Shown: one piece after another, positions 1 through 6,476 of the stretch
Numbering within the stretch: the stretch's first letter is position 1
Layout of the letters: each line of letters begins with the position of its first letter
DNA from: an uncultured Lachnospiraceae bacterium
Lineage (GTDB): Bacteria > Bacillota_A > Clostridia > Lachnospirales > Lachnospiraceae
Length of the DNA stretch: 13,755 bases
NCBI GenBank assembly: GCA_900553635.1
Contig: USDU01000051.1
Span: forward strand, 1-13,755
Direction of reading: 5' to 3'
Program-made: the position numbers and the translations under genes
The notes under the pieces: model-generated
What the model saw: the letters and a program-made list of their open reading frames with translations, nothing else
Database searches by the model: none
Told to the model about the DNA's origin: nothing

Positions 1-22
1 TAAGTAAAAACATAGTCTAAGA

Positions 23-40
23 CAGGCGGCCAGCCGCCTG
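23..40. repeat. GC-rich inverted repeat
   Basis: CAGGCGGC and GCCGCCTG form perfect 8-bp arms around two bases. There is no T-run on either side, so it does not look like an ordinary intrinsic terminator. It lies just left of the operon terminator, and no gene can be assigned to bases 1-70. Confidence 0.4.
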
Positions 41-43
41 CTC

Positions 44-72
44 TTGACATGCCTGACAGTAACTGTTATATA
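44..72 (+). promoter_or_regulatory. candidate plus-strand promoter
   Basis: A perfect -35 box TTGACA (44-49) is followed after 17 bases by TATATA (67-72), a 4/6 match to TATAAT. Transcription would begin near base 79, exactly where the hairpin of the minus-strand terminator begins, and would run antisense to the broken epimerase. No plus-strand gene follows, so it may be fortuitous or drive a short antisense RNA. Confidence 0.25.
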
Positions 73-115
73 TAAAACAAGGGTGAAAAGCCTGATTTGT
101 AAGCTTCTCACCCTT
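70..115 (-). terminator. intrinsic terminator of the PTS operon
   Basis: On the minus strand AAGGGTGA pairs with TCACCCTT (108-115 with 79-86). The stem is extended by a GAAGC/GCTTT inner helix and followed by GTTTTATATAT. The polarity fits termination of the minus-strand operon that ends at the broken epimerase gene. On the plus strand the hairpin is followed only by CATTATC, so it works best leftward. Confidence 0.7.
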
Positions 116-339
116 CATTATCATAGAAGAATCTAATTTACAGAGATTTTCTCATAGTCTCTTTTCCGGCATTTTGCACACCCGGCTTATTCGCACCCGA
201 TCGGCAAACTCGGCCCTAAAGGGCCTAGAACAGTGCCTCCTTCGGCTGCTGCCAGGGCGTACAAAACGCTCGGAAAATTCACGAACGCCGCCGCAGGGGG
301 GAACCCATTCCCTTTCCCGGGCTGTTTTTCTAAAATCTT
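116..339. other. GC-rich gene-free stretch downstream of the PTS operon
   Basis: No convincing gene is seen here on either strand. The open frames present have low-complexity, Arg/Ser-rich translations with no recognisable motif. Bases about 180-330 look much more GC-rich than the PTS genes. They contain a 14-bp palindrome (GGCCCTAAAGGGCC, 212-225) and a GGGAA/TTCCC inverted repeat (299-303 with 308-312). Together these suggest a structured intergenic repeat or rearrangement scar rather than coding DNA. Whether it recurs in the genome cannot be seen here. Confidence 0.4.
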
Positions 340-616
340 CTAAGCTTCTAAGCTCTCCTTCAGCTCTCGCTCCATCTCCCTGCAGGCAATGTCCAGATCT
401 GGATCCAGACTGAAAAGGCCAGCGTTGCCGACAATCAGGATGTATCTGTGTATTACCGAAAATTCTTGAGCGGACCCGGTGCAAATGTCATATTTTTACA
501 GAAATGGCCATCCATAATATCCACGTGGTAGAGTTTCACATAGTGATCCATGATCTCAAACTGTTCTTTCATTTTCCCAGATTCATACACATCAGTGATG
601 GTGCAAATATTGCCAT
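340..616 (-). pseudogene. alsE-like: decayed ketose-6-phosphate 3-epimerase (allulose-6-phosphate / ribulose-5-phosphate 3-epimerase family)
   Basis: An ATG at 616, behind an AGGAG ribosome site and 24 bases after the regulator stop, opens MAIFAPSLMCMNLGK and then meets a TGA. Restoring one base in the A-run at 572-575 continues the frame as MKEQFEIMDHYVKLYHVDIM, then DGHFCKNMTFAPG. This matches the N-terminus of AlsE-type epimerases (E. coli AlsE has ISPSLMCMDLLKFKEQ and FHIDIMDGHF). A TAA at 453-455 closes this piece. In another frame, about 342-450 reads YILIVGNAGLFSLDPDLDIA and a charged tail, which matches the family C-terminus (VGTSGLF). About 145 codons between the two pieces are missing, including the distal catalytic and metal-binding residues, so the product cannot be active. 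This (beta/alpha)8-barrel enzyme would interconvert ketose phosphates. As the last gene of the operon it hints that the imported sugar once needed C3 epimerisation. AlsE and RPE proper cannot be fully separated, but the SLMCM motif favours AlsE. Confidence 0.78.
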
Positions 617-640
617 TGTTTTCTCCTGTTTTTATATTCC

Positions 641-2581
641 TTATCCATCCTCAAAAGCAGGTAACTGACTGTTATCAATCAGATCAATCCTGTCATAAAC
701 CCAATTCATGTGCAGCATCTTATAAATTAGACTAAATTTCGGATTTTCCTTTACTTTTTTAACATTTTCCACGTTACTTATAAGGTAATTCAAATGACGG
801 TACACATTGCTCCTGTATACAAAATCCTCATTAGAAAAATTAATAAAAATAATCACAGAGACCCGCTCGGTTCTCCATTTCATCGGTTGTTTCAGAAATG
901 TAAAATGAATAAATGGTCGCACAAAAGAATCACTACCCCGCACCAGACAAATTCCATTTTCTATTTCTTGTCCATATGTCTCTATGCTTTTATAAAGTTT
1001 CCCTGCTTCTTCCAAGTCCAATGTACAGCTATCGCATAAATGATTAAAAAGTTTTTCATAGTATATGGAACGTTCTTTCACACCATCCAATTCCAATACC
1101 CAGTTTTCATCAATAATCTCATCAATATTAAAACTACCCTGCGGTATTTCTGTAATTGCCTGGTATATATTCATTATATTCGAAAATATATTTTGCCCTA
1201 CACGTACCTGTCTTACATAAGATGCTGCCTCCTCAACCATTATGGTGCTTACCACAATTTCATTTCCTGTAAATTTCATTTGTTTTATCTGGGAGCGCGA
1301 ACAAACATCAACACTGTCAACCAATCCCCCAAACGCTGTTTTGACGTGGTTAACAAAAAATGCATTTTCTATCCACGTTCCATCATTTACAAGCAATATT
1401 TTCTTTTTGGAAGCATAGTCTTCCATCCCTATAGAAAACAGTAACGCAAGCGCTCCTATCTCCTGTTCATTTAAATTACTTTCCGGCAACGCTTTTACCG
1501 CTTCATTTACAACATCTACCGCTATGGCCTGGTGACAAAATATATTCTTCAATGTCGGCACATCTTCATAAAGCTTTAGCTTTTCTCTCCAGAACATTCC
1601 CGTCAGATGACCCGCCAACATTTCCAGCATTCTTCCCCAATTTTTGAACTTTATCTGAAATTTGTCGTTGATTTTATTCATCATTTGTAAAGCTATATCA
1701 TACATCTCTTTTGATATTTCATATGCCTCGTATTTTTTCTTACAGCAGATGATGCCCGCCAATAGTTTAACCCGATGTTTTCCCTTTTCTTCAAACACAT
1801 CATCCGATATCTTACAAATTTTGTCAGCAAATCTGTATTCTGTTCCTAACGTTATTTCTATCTCCGGCTCTTCACTCGTTTCATCATTTATAAAATCAAG
1901 GCTTAGATAATCCGTCAAAAAAACTATCGCATTATCTGTTAACTTAATTTGATGTCTCTCCGCTTCTTCTGAAATATTATTTTTCAGTTCGGTTTTCTTT
2001 CTCTGCAGTTCCCGCAAGTCCATATGTAACTTTTGCGCTATACTCTCTTCATTTAAAAAAAGACATATGCAATTTCTTTTGGCCACCTCTGTGCCAAGAA
2101 TATAATATCCTTTATAAGGTGCTGCGCACAATTTTATCCCAAATTTACCCAGCTGCGTCTCCAAGTATCTCACGTCCTGCCGGATAGTATTTGCACTGAT
2201 AAACAATTCTTCCGACAGTTTTTCCAATGTAATCCGCTTTTCACCAAATAAAAGTCGCTTCAAAATAGCTTGTCTTCTCTTTTTCGCTGTATCATATGGA
2301 ACAGCCATCATTTGTTTTCGTTCTTTTTGAATAATACTTTTCAAAAATGTATAGTTTTTATGATTTTCTACCTTCAGCCGATAACCCAGGCCACTTTTAG
2401 ACTCAAGACAGACATTGAATTTCTTCAATGTCTGTCTCAATTCTTTCATGTCCATTTTTACTGTTCTGCCAGAATATTTTATACGTCTAGATAACTCCAT
2501 TGAGCTAATATAGTCCGTCTGTTCTAACAGAATTTCCAGGTAATCCAACTGTCTGTTTGTTAAGAAGAATTCCTGTTTCAT
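641..2581 (-). CDS. PRD-domain transcriptional regulator of the PTS operon (ManR/MtlR/LicR type)
   Basis: This 646-aa protein has the layout of PTS-controlled activators. It has an N-terminal winged HTH (about 7-70), a second HTH (about 102-165, with SANTIRQDVRYL), two PRD domains (about 195-300 and 300-390), an EIIB-like domain (about 392-450) and an EIIA-like domain of the mannitol/fructose type (about 500-640). Such proteins normally sense PTS flux by phosphorylation of PRD histidines, the EIIB cysteine and the EIIA histidine. By eye most of these sites are replaced: Asn399 stands where EIIB has Cys, Arg548 (GICLVRG) where EIIA has His (GIALPHG), and Leu381 at the second PRD2 His. His325 (LAGHLTGMF) remains. 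The gene starts 4 bases after EIIA with no clear Shine-Dalgarno, suggesting translational coupling. It is the last intact gene of the operon and so probably regulates itself. A perfect hairpin lies within codons 49-60. It carries HTH DNA-binding domains rather than an RNA-binding CAT domain, so it should act on DNA. Confidence 0.9.
   Translation of the reverse strand: MKQEFFLTNRQLDYLEILLEQTDYISSMELSRRIKYSGRTVKMDMKELRQTLKKFNVCLESKSGLGYRLKVENHKNYTFLKSIIQKERKQMMAVPYDTAKKRRQAILKRLLFGEKRITLEKLSEELFISANTIRQDVRYLETQLGKFGIKLCAAPYKGYYILGTEVAKRNCICLFLNEESIAQKLHMDLRELQRKKTELKNNISEEAERHQIKLTDNAIVFLTDYLSLDFINDETSEEPEIEITLGTEYRFADKICKISDDVFEEKGKHRVKLLAGIICCKKKYEAYEISKEMYDIALQMMNKINDKFQIKFKNWGRMLEMLAGHLTGMFWREKLKLYEDVPTLKNIFCHQAIAVDVVNEAVKALPESNLNEQEIGALALLFSIGMEDYASKKKILLVNDGTWIENAFFVNHVKTAFGGLVDSVDVCSRSQIKQMKFTGNEIVVSTIMVEEAASYVRQVRVGQNIFSNIMNIYQAITEIPQGSFNIDEIIDENWVLELDGVKERSIYYEKLFNHLCDSCTLDLEEAGKLYKSIETYGQEIENGICLVRGSDSFVRPFIHFTFLKQPMKWRTERVSVIIFINFSNEDFVYRSNVYRHLNYLISNVENVKKVKENPKFSLIYKMLHMNWVYDRIDLIDNSQLPAFEDG
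2406..2437. repeat. perfect 14-bp hairpin inside the regulator gene
   Basis: AGACAGACATTGAA (2406-2419) and TTCAATGTCTGTCT (2424-2437) are perfect complements around the loop TTTC. The hairpin lies in the coding sequence for roughly residues 49-60 of the PRD regulator. In the mRNA it would form a very stable stem about 145-175 bases from the start codon. No U-run follows, so it is not a standard terminator. It could affect decay or translation, or be a palindromic protein-binding site. Confidence 0.7.
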
Positions 2582-2585
2582 TTTC

Positions 2586-2951
2586 TCAGTCCATTTTTAC
2601 ATGTACAATCTGTTCTTTTGCTTTTTCTACCAGCGTGTCCAAATCTTTTTCCGTTGCATTTCCCATCACCGCTTCCAAAATCAACGGCAGATTAATTCCG
2701 GCAACCACATGTATCCTTTCATTCTCTTGAATCAATTCCAGCGCTTCCTGGCACACGCTGCCGCCAAATACATCTGCAAAAATAATAATTTCTTCCTCTG
2801 GAAATTTCTCTATTAATTTATAAAGATTTTCTGGAAATTCTTCCTCACAGTACGCGCAGATTGCATAAAGTTCCTTATATTGTGTAAGCATTTCAACCGT
2901 ATCTTGAAATCCAGATGCAAGTTTTCCATGCGAAGCTACTATATATTTCAC
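2586..2951 (-). CDS. PTS EIIA component, mannose/fructose/sorbose family
   Basis: This 121-aa cytoplasmic protein is a complete mannose-type EIIA domain. The phosphoryl-accepting His8 lies in the expected VASHG context. The FADVFGGS segment (about 58-65) and VVAGINLPLI (82-91) match the family core DLFGGS and GVNLP. It would take phosphate from HPr and pass it to the EIIB encoded first in the operon. The length is typical of a free-standing EIIA. The start codon is GTG (2951-2949), chosen because GAGGAG sits about 7 bases upstream, overlapping the stop of the SIS gene 3 bases away. The overlap suggests coupled translation. The gene ends 4 bases before the regulator starts. Family assignment is firm; the sugar cannot be read from it. 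Confidence 0.93.
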   Translation of the reverse strand: MKYIVASHGKLASGFQDTVEMLTQYKELYAICAYCEEEFPENLYKLIEKFPEEEIIIFADVFGGSVCQEALELIQENERIHVVAGINLPLILEAVMGNATEKDLDTLVEKAKEQIVHVKMD

Positions 2952-2954
2952 ATC

Positions 2955-4061
2955 TCACTCCTCTATTCTTGTTCCTAATTCTTTTCCCGCCGTGTCATAA
3001 TGCGCAACAATTGTACTTAAGCCAAGGCTTTCTGCTATCATATAAGACATAACCTGAAATGGAATATGGTTCTCTATTGCGGAAAGATACGGATAGCAAA
3101 CCTGTTTCCAGGAGATGGCTTTCTCATCCCGTAATTCGCAATTAGAATCACATAAAACAAAACAACCTTCGCTTCGTTCACGACACCATTTTACCAGACG
3201 ACTCATTCTTTCCATTTCCTGCGGAATCGACGGTGTATAAATAAAAAATTGAACACTTTCATTTGTCACTATCTGGTTTTTTCCATGCATGTATTCCTCG
3301 CACTCATATCCTACACACATCTTCAACGAAGTTTCCAATATTTTCAAAGAGCCTTCCAGTGCTGTACCATAATTTTCCCCATATCCAATTACAACCGCAT
3401 TGGGCTCTTTTAAAAGATATTTTTTATTTGTTTCATACCATTTTAGTGTAGCATCTACTGCGCGCAAGCAAGCCTGGGGGAGCTCAGAAAATTTTTCGCA
3501 ATATTCTTCATAAACCTGCTCCGTCATTTTTCCAGTTTCATGTGCAGCCTCTATTACCGCCAGCATCAGAGTTGTCACAGACGTAATATGCCCTTTTGTT
3601 TCCGGGAAGCTTTCTTCTTCTCCGGAATCTTTTTTTATTACAATATCGCAAATCTCAGCCAGTTTTCCCTCTTCGCGAAGTGTAATACACATGCTCGGAA
3701 TTCCCAATTCTTTTGCTCGCAGAGCAGCATAATAGGGACCGCTGGTTCTTCCGGATTGCGCCGGGCATATCAAGAACATTTCTTCTTTTTTATATACGCC
3801 ATTCACATTATATGCCCCATGATAATTGAAAAGGGTAGGCGTTTCTGTCGACACTTCTATTTGCAGCAATTGTTCTATCATGGGTTTTAAAATGACGCTC
3901 ACATGATACGGTGAACCATGTCCGCTAAAATAAATCCTTTTTACCGGATACTTTTTCAAGTGCTCTACAAAGGGTTTTACAATCTGCTTTCTGTTTTTTA
4001 AAAGCCTGTCAATAATTTCTGTCTGTTCTCTGATGTAATCCATCATAATGTCATTCTTCAT
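2955..4061 (-). CDS. double-SIS-domain sugar-phosphate isomerase/deglycase
   Basis: This 368-aa protein has two SIS sugar-phosphate binding domains (about 38-175 and 212-350) and no glutaminase domain, as in FrlB/GfrF deglycases and AgaS-like isomerases. The first SIS domain has the phosphate-binding loop AQSGRTSGP (101-109). The second has GYGENYGTALEGSLKILETS followed by EEYMHGK. Glu243 and His259 are 16 residues apart, the same spacing as the catalytic pairs of the GlmS isomerase domain and fructoselysine-6-phosphate deglycases, so it is probably active. It lies between the PTS permease and EIIA genes, 27 bases after EIICD, behind AGAGG 8 bases from its ATG. It probably processes the phosphorylated sugar made by this PTS. 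Deglycase of a fructose- or glucose-amine 6-phosphate and aldose-ketose isomerase both fit; the sequence does not decide. Confidence 0.88.
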   Translation of the reverse strand: MKNDIMMDYIREQTEIIDRLLKNRKQIVKPFVEHLKKYPVKRIYFSGHGSPYHVSVILKPMIEQLLQIEVSTETPTLFNYHGAYNVNGVYKKEEMFLICPAQSGRTSGPYYAALRAKELGIPSMCITLREEGKLAEICDIVIKKDSGEEESFPETKGHITSVTTLMLAVIEAAHETGKMTEQVYEEYCEKFSELPQACLRAVDATLKWYETNKKYLLKEPNAVVIGYGENYGTALEGSLKILETSLKMCVGYECEEYMHGKNQIVTNESVQFFIYTPSIPQEMERMSRLVKWCRERSEGCFVLCDSNCELRDEKAISWKQVCYPYLSAIENHIPFQVMSYMIAESLGLSTIVAHYDTAGKELGTRIEE

Positions 4062-4088
4062 AATCGTTTCCTCTGTACCCGATTTCCT

Positions 4089-5720
4089 TTATACTAAAAT
4101 TCCAAAAGCTCCACAAAGAAGTCCTATTGCCACCAAGCAAATAATAACAATTGCCGCCTTTACATTTTTCTTACGCATAAGCCATGCAATAATCAGTGTC
4201 AATGCCAGCGCCGGTAATTTCAGAAGAATATCATCAAATATACTCTGTAATGACACTACAGACTCTCCGATTGTCATCTGTAAACCAAATGTCATGTTGA
4301 TATATCCTGCCGTCATTGCGCCTACCACTGTCAGTCCTAAAACATATGCCGCTTCCGTAAGTCGCTGAAACAGTCCGTCCTGTCCGAGAATATTCATAAA
4401 ATTCTCTCCAAGTTTATATCCAAGGGTCACTCCAAACCAATGAGTCAGAATATTCGGGACATTATAAAGTATAACAAATACAATGGGACCAAGAACATTT
4501 CCTTCCATGCACAGCGTTGCTCCAACAGAAGCTGATACTACACGAAAACATCCCCAGAAAAATGTATCTCCTATTGCCGACATCGGACCCATCAGAGCTG
4601 ATTTAACTGCACTGATTGCCGGCCCAAGATTTTTCTCTTTACTGTTTGCGTTCTTCTCTTCCATGGCCAGAACCACACCCACAGGGAAACTGACTACCTG
4701 AGAAGTGCAGTTAAAAAACTCCGTATGTCTTTTACATGCTTCACAATAAGCATCCTTGTCATCCTGATAAAGCTTTTTCAGCACTTTTGTCAGAGAAAAT
4801 TCAAATCCGAGCGCCTGCTGTCTCTCTGCGTTGTAAGAAGCCTCATGACAAAATGTTCTCCAGAACACAGAAATTATATCTTTCTTATTAATCTTTTTTG
4901 CCGGATCGATTTCCCCTACTATCTGTTCCTCTACTTCCATTATTCCATTGTCATCATCATCACCGAATAAATCATCCTCTTCTTGCACTGATTCTTTCCC
5001 CTCAGACAGGAAAAAATAAATAACTGCAGCCGCTCCTGCAATAACTGTAATAGCCATTACCGGCATTTCCAGATATACTGCTAAAATAAATCCTATAAAC
5101 ATAAACGCCACAAACCGTTTATCCCACATGATATTTAACAGCATAGCAAAACCCAATGCCGGTAACAATCCACTCACTACATTCAGACCGTTCATGATTC
5201 CTTCCGGGCAACTGTCTACTAATCTGGAAACCGCATCAGTACCTATCGCAATTGTAATAAATACGACTGAACTGGTAATAAACGCTTTCACAAAACCTGC
5301 ACCCAAATGAATTGCATTTATTTTTCCAACCTCACCTTTTTCTGCATACTCGTCACATTTATGCATCAGGAAACTAATTGCAACCTCGATTGCCGTTGCA
5401 AGGTACGCACAAAGCATACCTGCCGGAATTGAAATTGCCAATGCTACAGAAGCATCTGAATTACTCAAAATAGCAAACGCCGTTCCGATAATTGCGCCCG
5501 CTGTAACATCTGACGGCATAGATAAGCCCAGATACATAACACCCATCCATGTCAGTTCCAACGTTCCCGCCATAACCAAACCCATCTGTAAATCTCCAAG
5601 CACAAGGCCTGTCAATGTCGCTGTAACCAGCGGACGATTCAACATGGAATCTCCAAAAAATTTGTTACTGCAATACCCAAAATACGCTACCAAGCTCAAC
5701 AGCAAAGCTTCTACTATCAT
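4089..5720 (-). CDS. fused PTS EIIC-EIID membrane component, mannose/sorbose family
   Basis: This 543-aa protein joins the two membrane subunits that are usually separate. Residues 1-240 are an EIIC domain, hydrophobic throughout, with GLVLGDLQMGLVMAGTLEL (38-56) and AGAIIGTAFAI. Residues 279-543 are a complete EIID domain with KKDIISVFWRTF, EASYNAERQQALGFEFS, the RHTEFFN motif (331-337), MGPMSAIGDTFFW (377-389) and hydrophobic C-terminal helices. Residues 241-278 form a very acidic linker (EEDDLFGDDDD) that should lie on the cytoplasmic side. The EIIC-EIID complex forms the translocation channel and is served by soluble EIIA and EIIB. AGGGAG lies 8 bases before the ATG and EIIB ends 11 bases upstream. 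The frame is open across the junction with no sign of an error. I infer a real fusion rather than a lost stop codon, because the linker is well over 30 residues and compositionally distinct. Confidence 0.93.
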   Translation of the reverse strand: MIVEALLLSLVAYFGYCSNKFFGDSMLNRPLVTATLTGLVLGDLQMGLVMAGTLELTWMGVMYLGLSMPSDVTAGAIIGTAFAILSNSDASVALAISIPAGMLCAYLATAIEVAISFLMHKCDEYAEKGEVGKINAIHLGAGFVKAFITSSVVFITIAIGTDAVSRLVDSCPEGIMNGLNVVSGLLPALGFAMLLNIMWDKRFVAFMFIGFILAVYLEMPVMAITVIAGAAAVIYFFLSEGKESVQEEDDLFGDDDDNGIMEVEEQIVGEIDPAKKINKKDIISVFWRTFCHEASYNAERQQALGFEFSLTKVLKKLYQDDKDAYCEACKRHTEFFNCTSQVVSFPVGVVLAMEEKNANSKEKNLGPAISAVKSALMGPMSAIGDTFFWGCFRVVSASVGATLCMEGNVLGPIVFVILYNVPNILTHWFGVTLGYKLGENFMNILGQDGLFQRLTEAAYVLGLTVVGAMTAGYINMTFGLQMTIGESVVSLQSIFDDILLKLPALALTLIIAWLMRKKNVKAAIVIICLVAIGLLCGAFGILV

Positions 5721-5731
5721 AATTTTTCTCC

Positions 5732-6211
5732 CTAGTTAATATATTTTGTAATATCTACTGCCTTTTCCCCCGGAACTGTATAGCATTCCACTTTCGCCCC
5801 CAGTTCGATCATCTCTTTAAAATTCTCAACATCTTTGTCATCAACCGCCAGATATTTAGTCAGTAACCGTTTCCCCGGCAAAGTTTTCATTAAAGCCGCA
5901 TTTACATTCCGAAGCCCCGGAACCCGTCTCACAAGCTCCAATGCATCTTTTGTGTTTTCCACAATCAACTCAATCACAAATTTCGAAGCCTTTGGACCGT
6001 TCAAAAAGGCCACTGCCTTATCCATAGACACGATTTCTGTTCTTACGGTTTTCGGAGCTGCCATTTTAATTGCACTAACCTGCACCTTGTTTCCCGCAAC
6101 TGCATCTCCTACAACCAAAATCATTGTTGCATTTGTCGCCTGTTGCCACAAAACGCCCGTTTGCCAATGCAATAAACGGTAATCAATTCGGAATAATTTA
6201 ACATTTTCCAT
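5732..6211 (-). CDS. PTS EIIB component, mannose/fructose/sorbose family
   Basis: This 159-aa cytoplasmic protein is a full-length sorbose-type EIIB. The N-terminal motif FRIDYRLLHWQTGVLW (7-22) matches the family RIDDRLIHGQV, and His15 is the phosphorylated residue that hands phosphate to the sugar. The usual Gly after the His is Trp16 here. The later segments VPGLRNVNAALM and YLAVDDKDVENFKEM fit the family fold. It is the first gene of the operon, 11 bases before EIIC-EIID. AGGGGG lies about 7 bases upstream of its ATG and the candidate promoter lies some 50 bases upstream. EIIB contributes to sugar specificity in this family, but the substrate cannot be named from sequence. Confidence 0.93.
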   Translation of the reverse strand: MENVKLFRIDYRLLHWQTGVLWQQATNATMILVVGDAVAGNKVQVSAIKMAAPKTVRTEIVSMDKAVAFLNGPKASKFVIELIVENTKDALELVRRVPGLRNVNAALMKTLPGKRLLTKYLAVDDKDVENFKEMIELGAKVECYTVPGEKAVDITKYIN

Positions 6212-6260
6212 CTTTCTTCCCCCTTTTCATTCGTTAATTTGTTTATTTCTTATTGTCTAT

Positions 6261-6287
6261 ATTTTATCTTTTTGTTACTTTTAACAA
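6261..6287 (-). promoter_or_regulatory. candidate promoter of the PTS operon
   Basis: On the minus strand TTGTTA (6287-6282) and TAAAAT (6266-6261) are separated by 15 bases. The matches to the -35 and -10 consensus are 4/6 and 5/6, with short spacing. That is the kind of weak promoter that depends on an activator. The start would lie near 6254, about 43 bases before EIIB. The position between the upstream terminator and the first gene supports it. A sigma-54 site was looked for and not found. Confidence 0.4.
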
Positions 6288-6298
6288 AATAACTAGTT

Positions 6299-6318
6299 TT
6301 GCACCATGGTTCGTGCAA
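6299..6318. promoter_or_regulatory. 20-bp palindrome, candidate operator for the PRD regulator
   Basis: TTGCAC and GTGCAA are perfect 6-bp arms around 8 bases, centred about 22 bases upstream of the candidate -35 box, a usual place for an activator. The total length and the TTG...CAA ends resemble my recollection of the MtlR/ManR/LicR operator consensus (TTGNCACAN4TGTGNCAA), although the inner positions agree only partly. It is the obvious candidate site for the regulator encoded at the end of the operon. Confidence 0.4.
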
Positions 6319-6330
6319 TTTGCGATATGC

Positions 6331-6378
6331 ATTTTAATAAAAGCTGTGGTATCTCCATCCAGATCTACCCACAGCTTT
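6331..6378 (-). terminator. intrinsic terminator downstream of the aminopeptidase gene
   Basis: AAAGCTGTGG (6340-6349) pairs perfectly with CCACAGCTTT (6369-6378). On the minus strand the stem is followed by TTATTAAAAT, giving a run TTTTATT directly after the hairpin. It lies about 100 bases past the stop of the minus-strand aminopeptidase and just upstream of the PTS promoter, insulating the two units. The other strand also has a T-rich tail (CTTTCATTTT), so it may work both ways. Confidence 0.65.
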
Positions 6379-6476
6379 CATTTTACTCTGATCTTGCTTA
6401 TTACGATTTACAAATTCTCTTCCAGTCCCGCTCTCCCTCTTCAATGCGACTAAGGTAGGTCTTCAACTTTTTTACC

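Noticed and set aside
152..484. 110-residue minus-strand open frame over the GC-rich stretch
   Set aside because: Its translation is Arg/Ser-rich without recognisable motifs, and it overlaps the epimerase remnant, whose real frames are different ones. Treated as a shadow.
6299..6318. Possible sigma-54 promoter
   Set aside because: The sequence TTGCACG followed by GGTGCA recalls the -24/-12 boxes, but the spacing is wrong: no GC falls 10 bases after a GG. The regulator also lacks an AAA+ sigma-54 activation domain.
6318..6335. Catabolite-responsive (cre) site near the PTS promoter
   Set aside because: A sequence around ATATCGCAAAT was considered, but its spacing does not fit the cre consensus.
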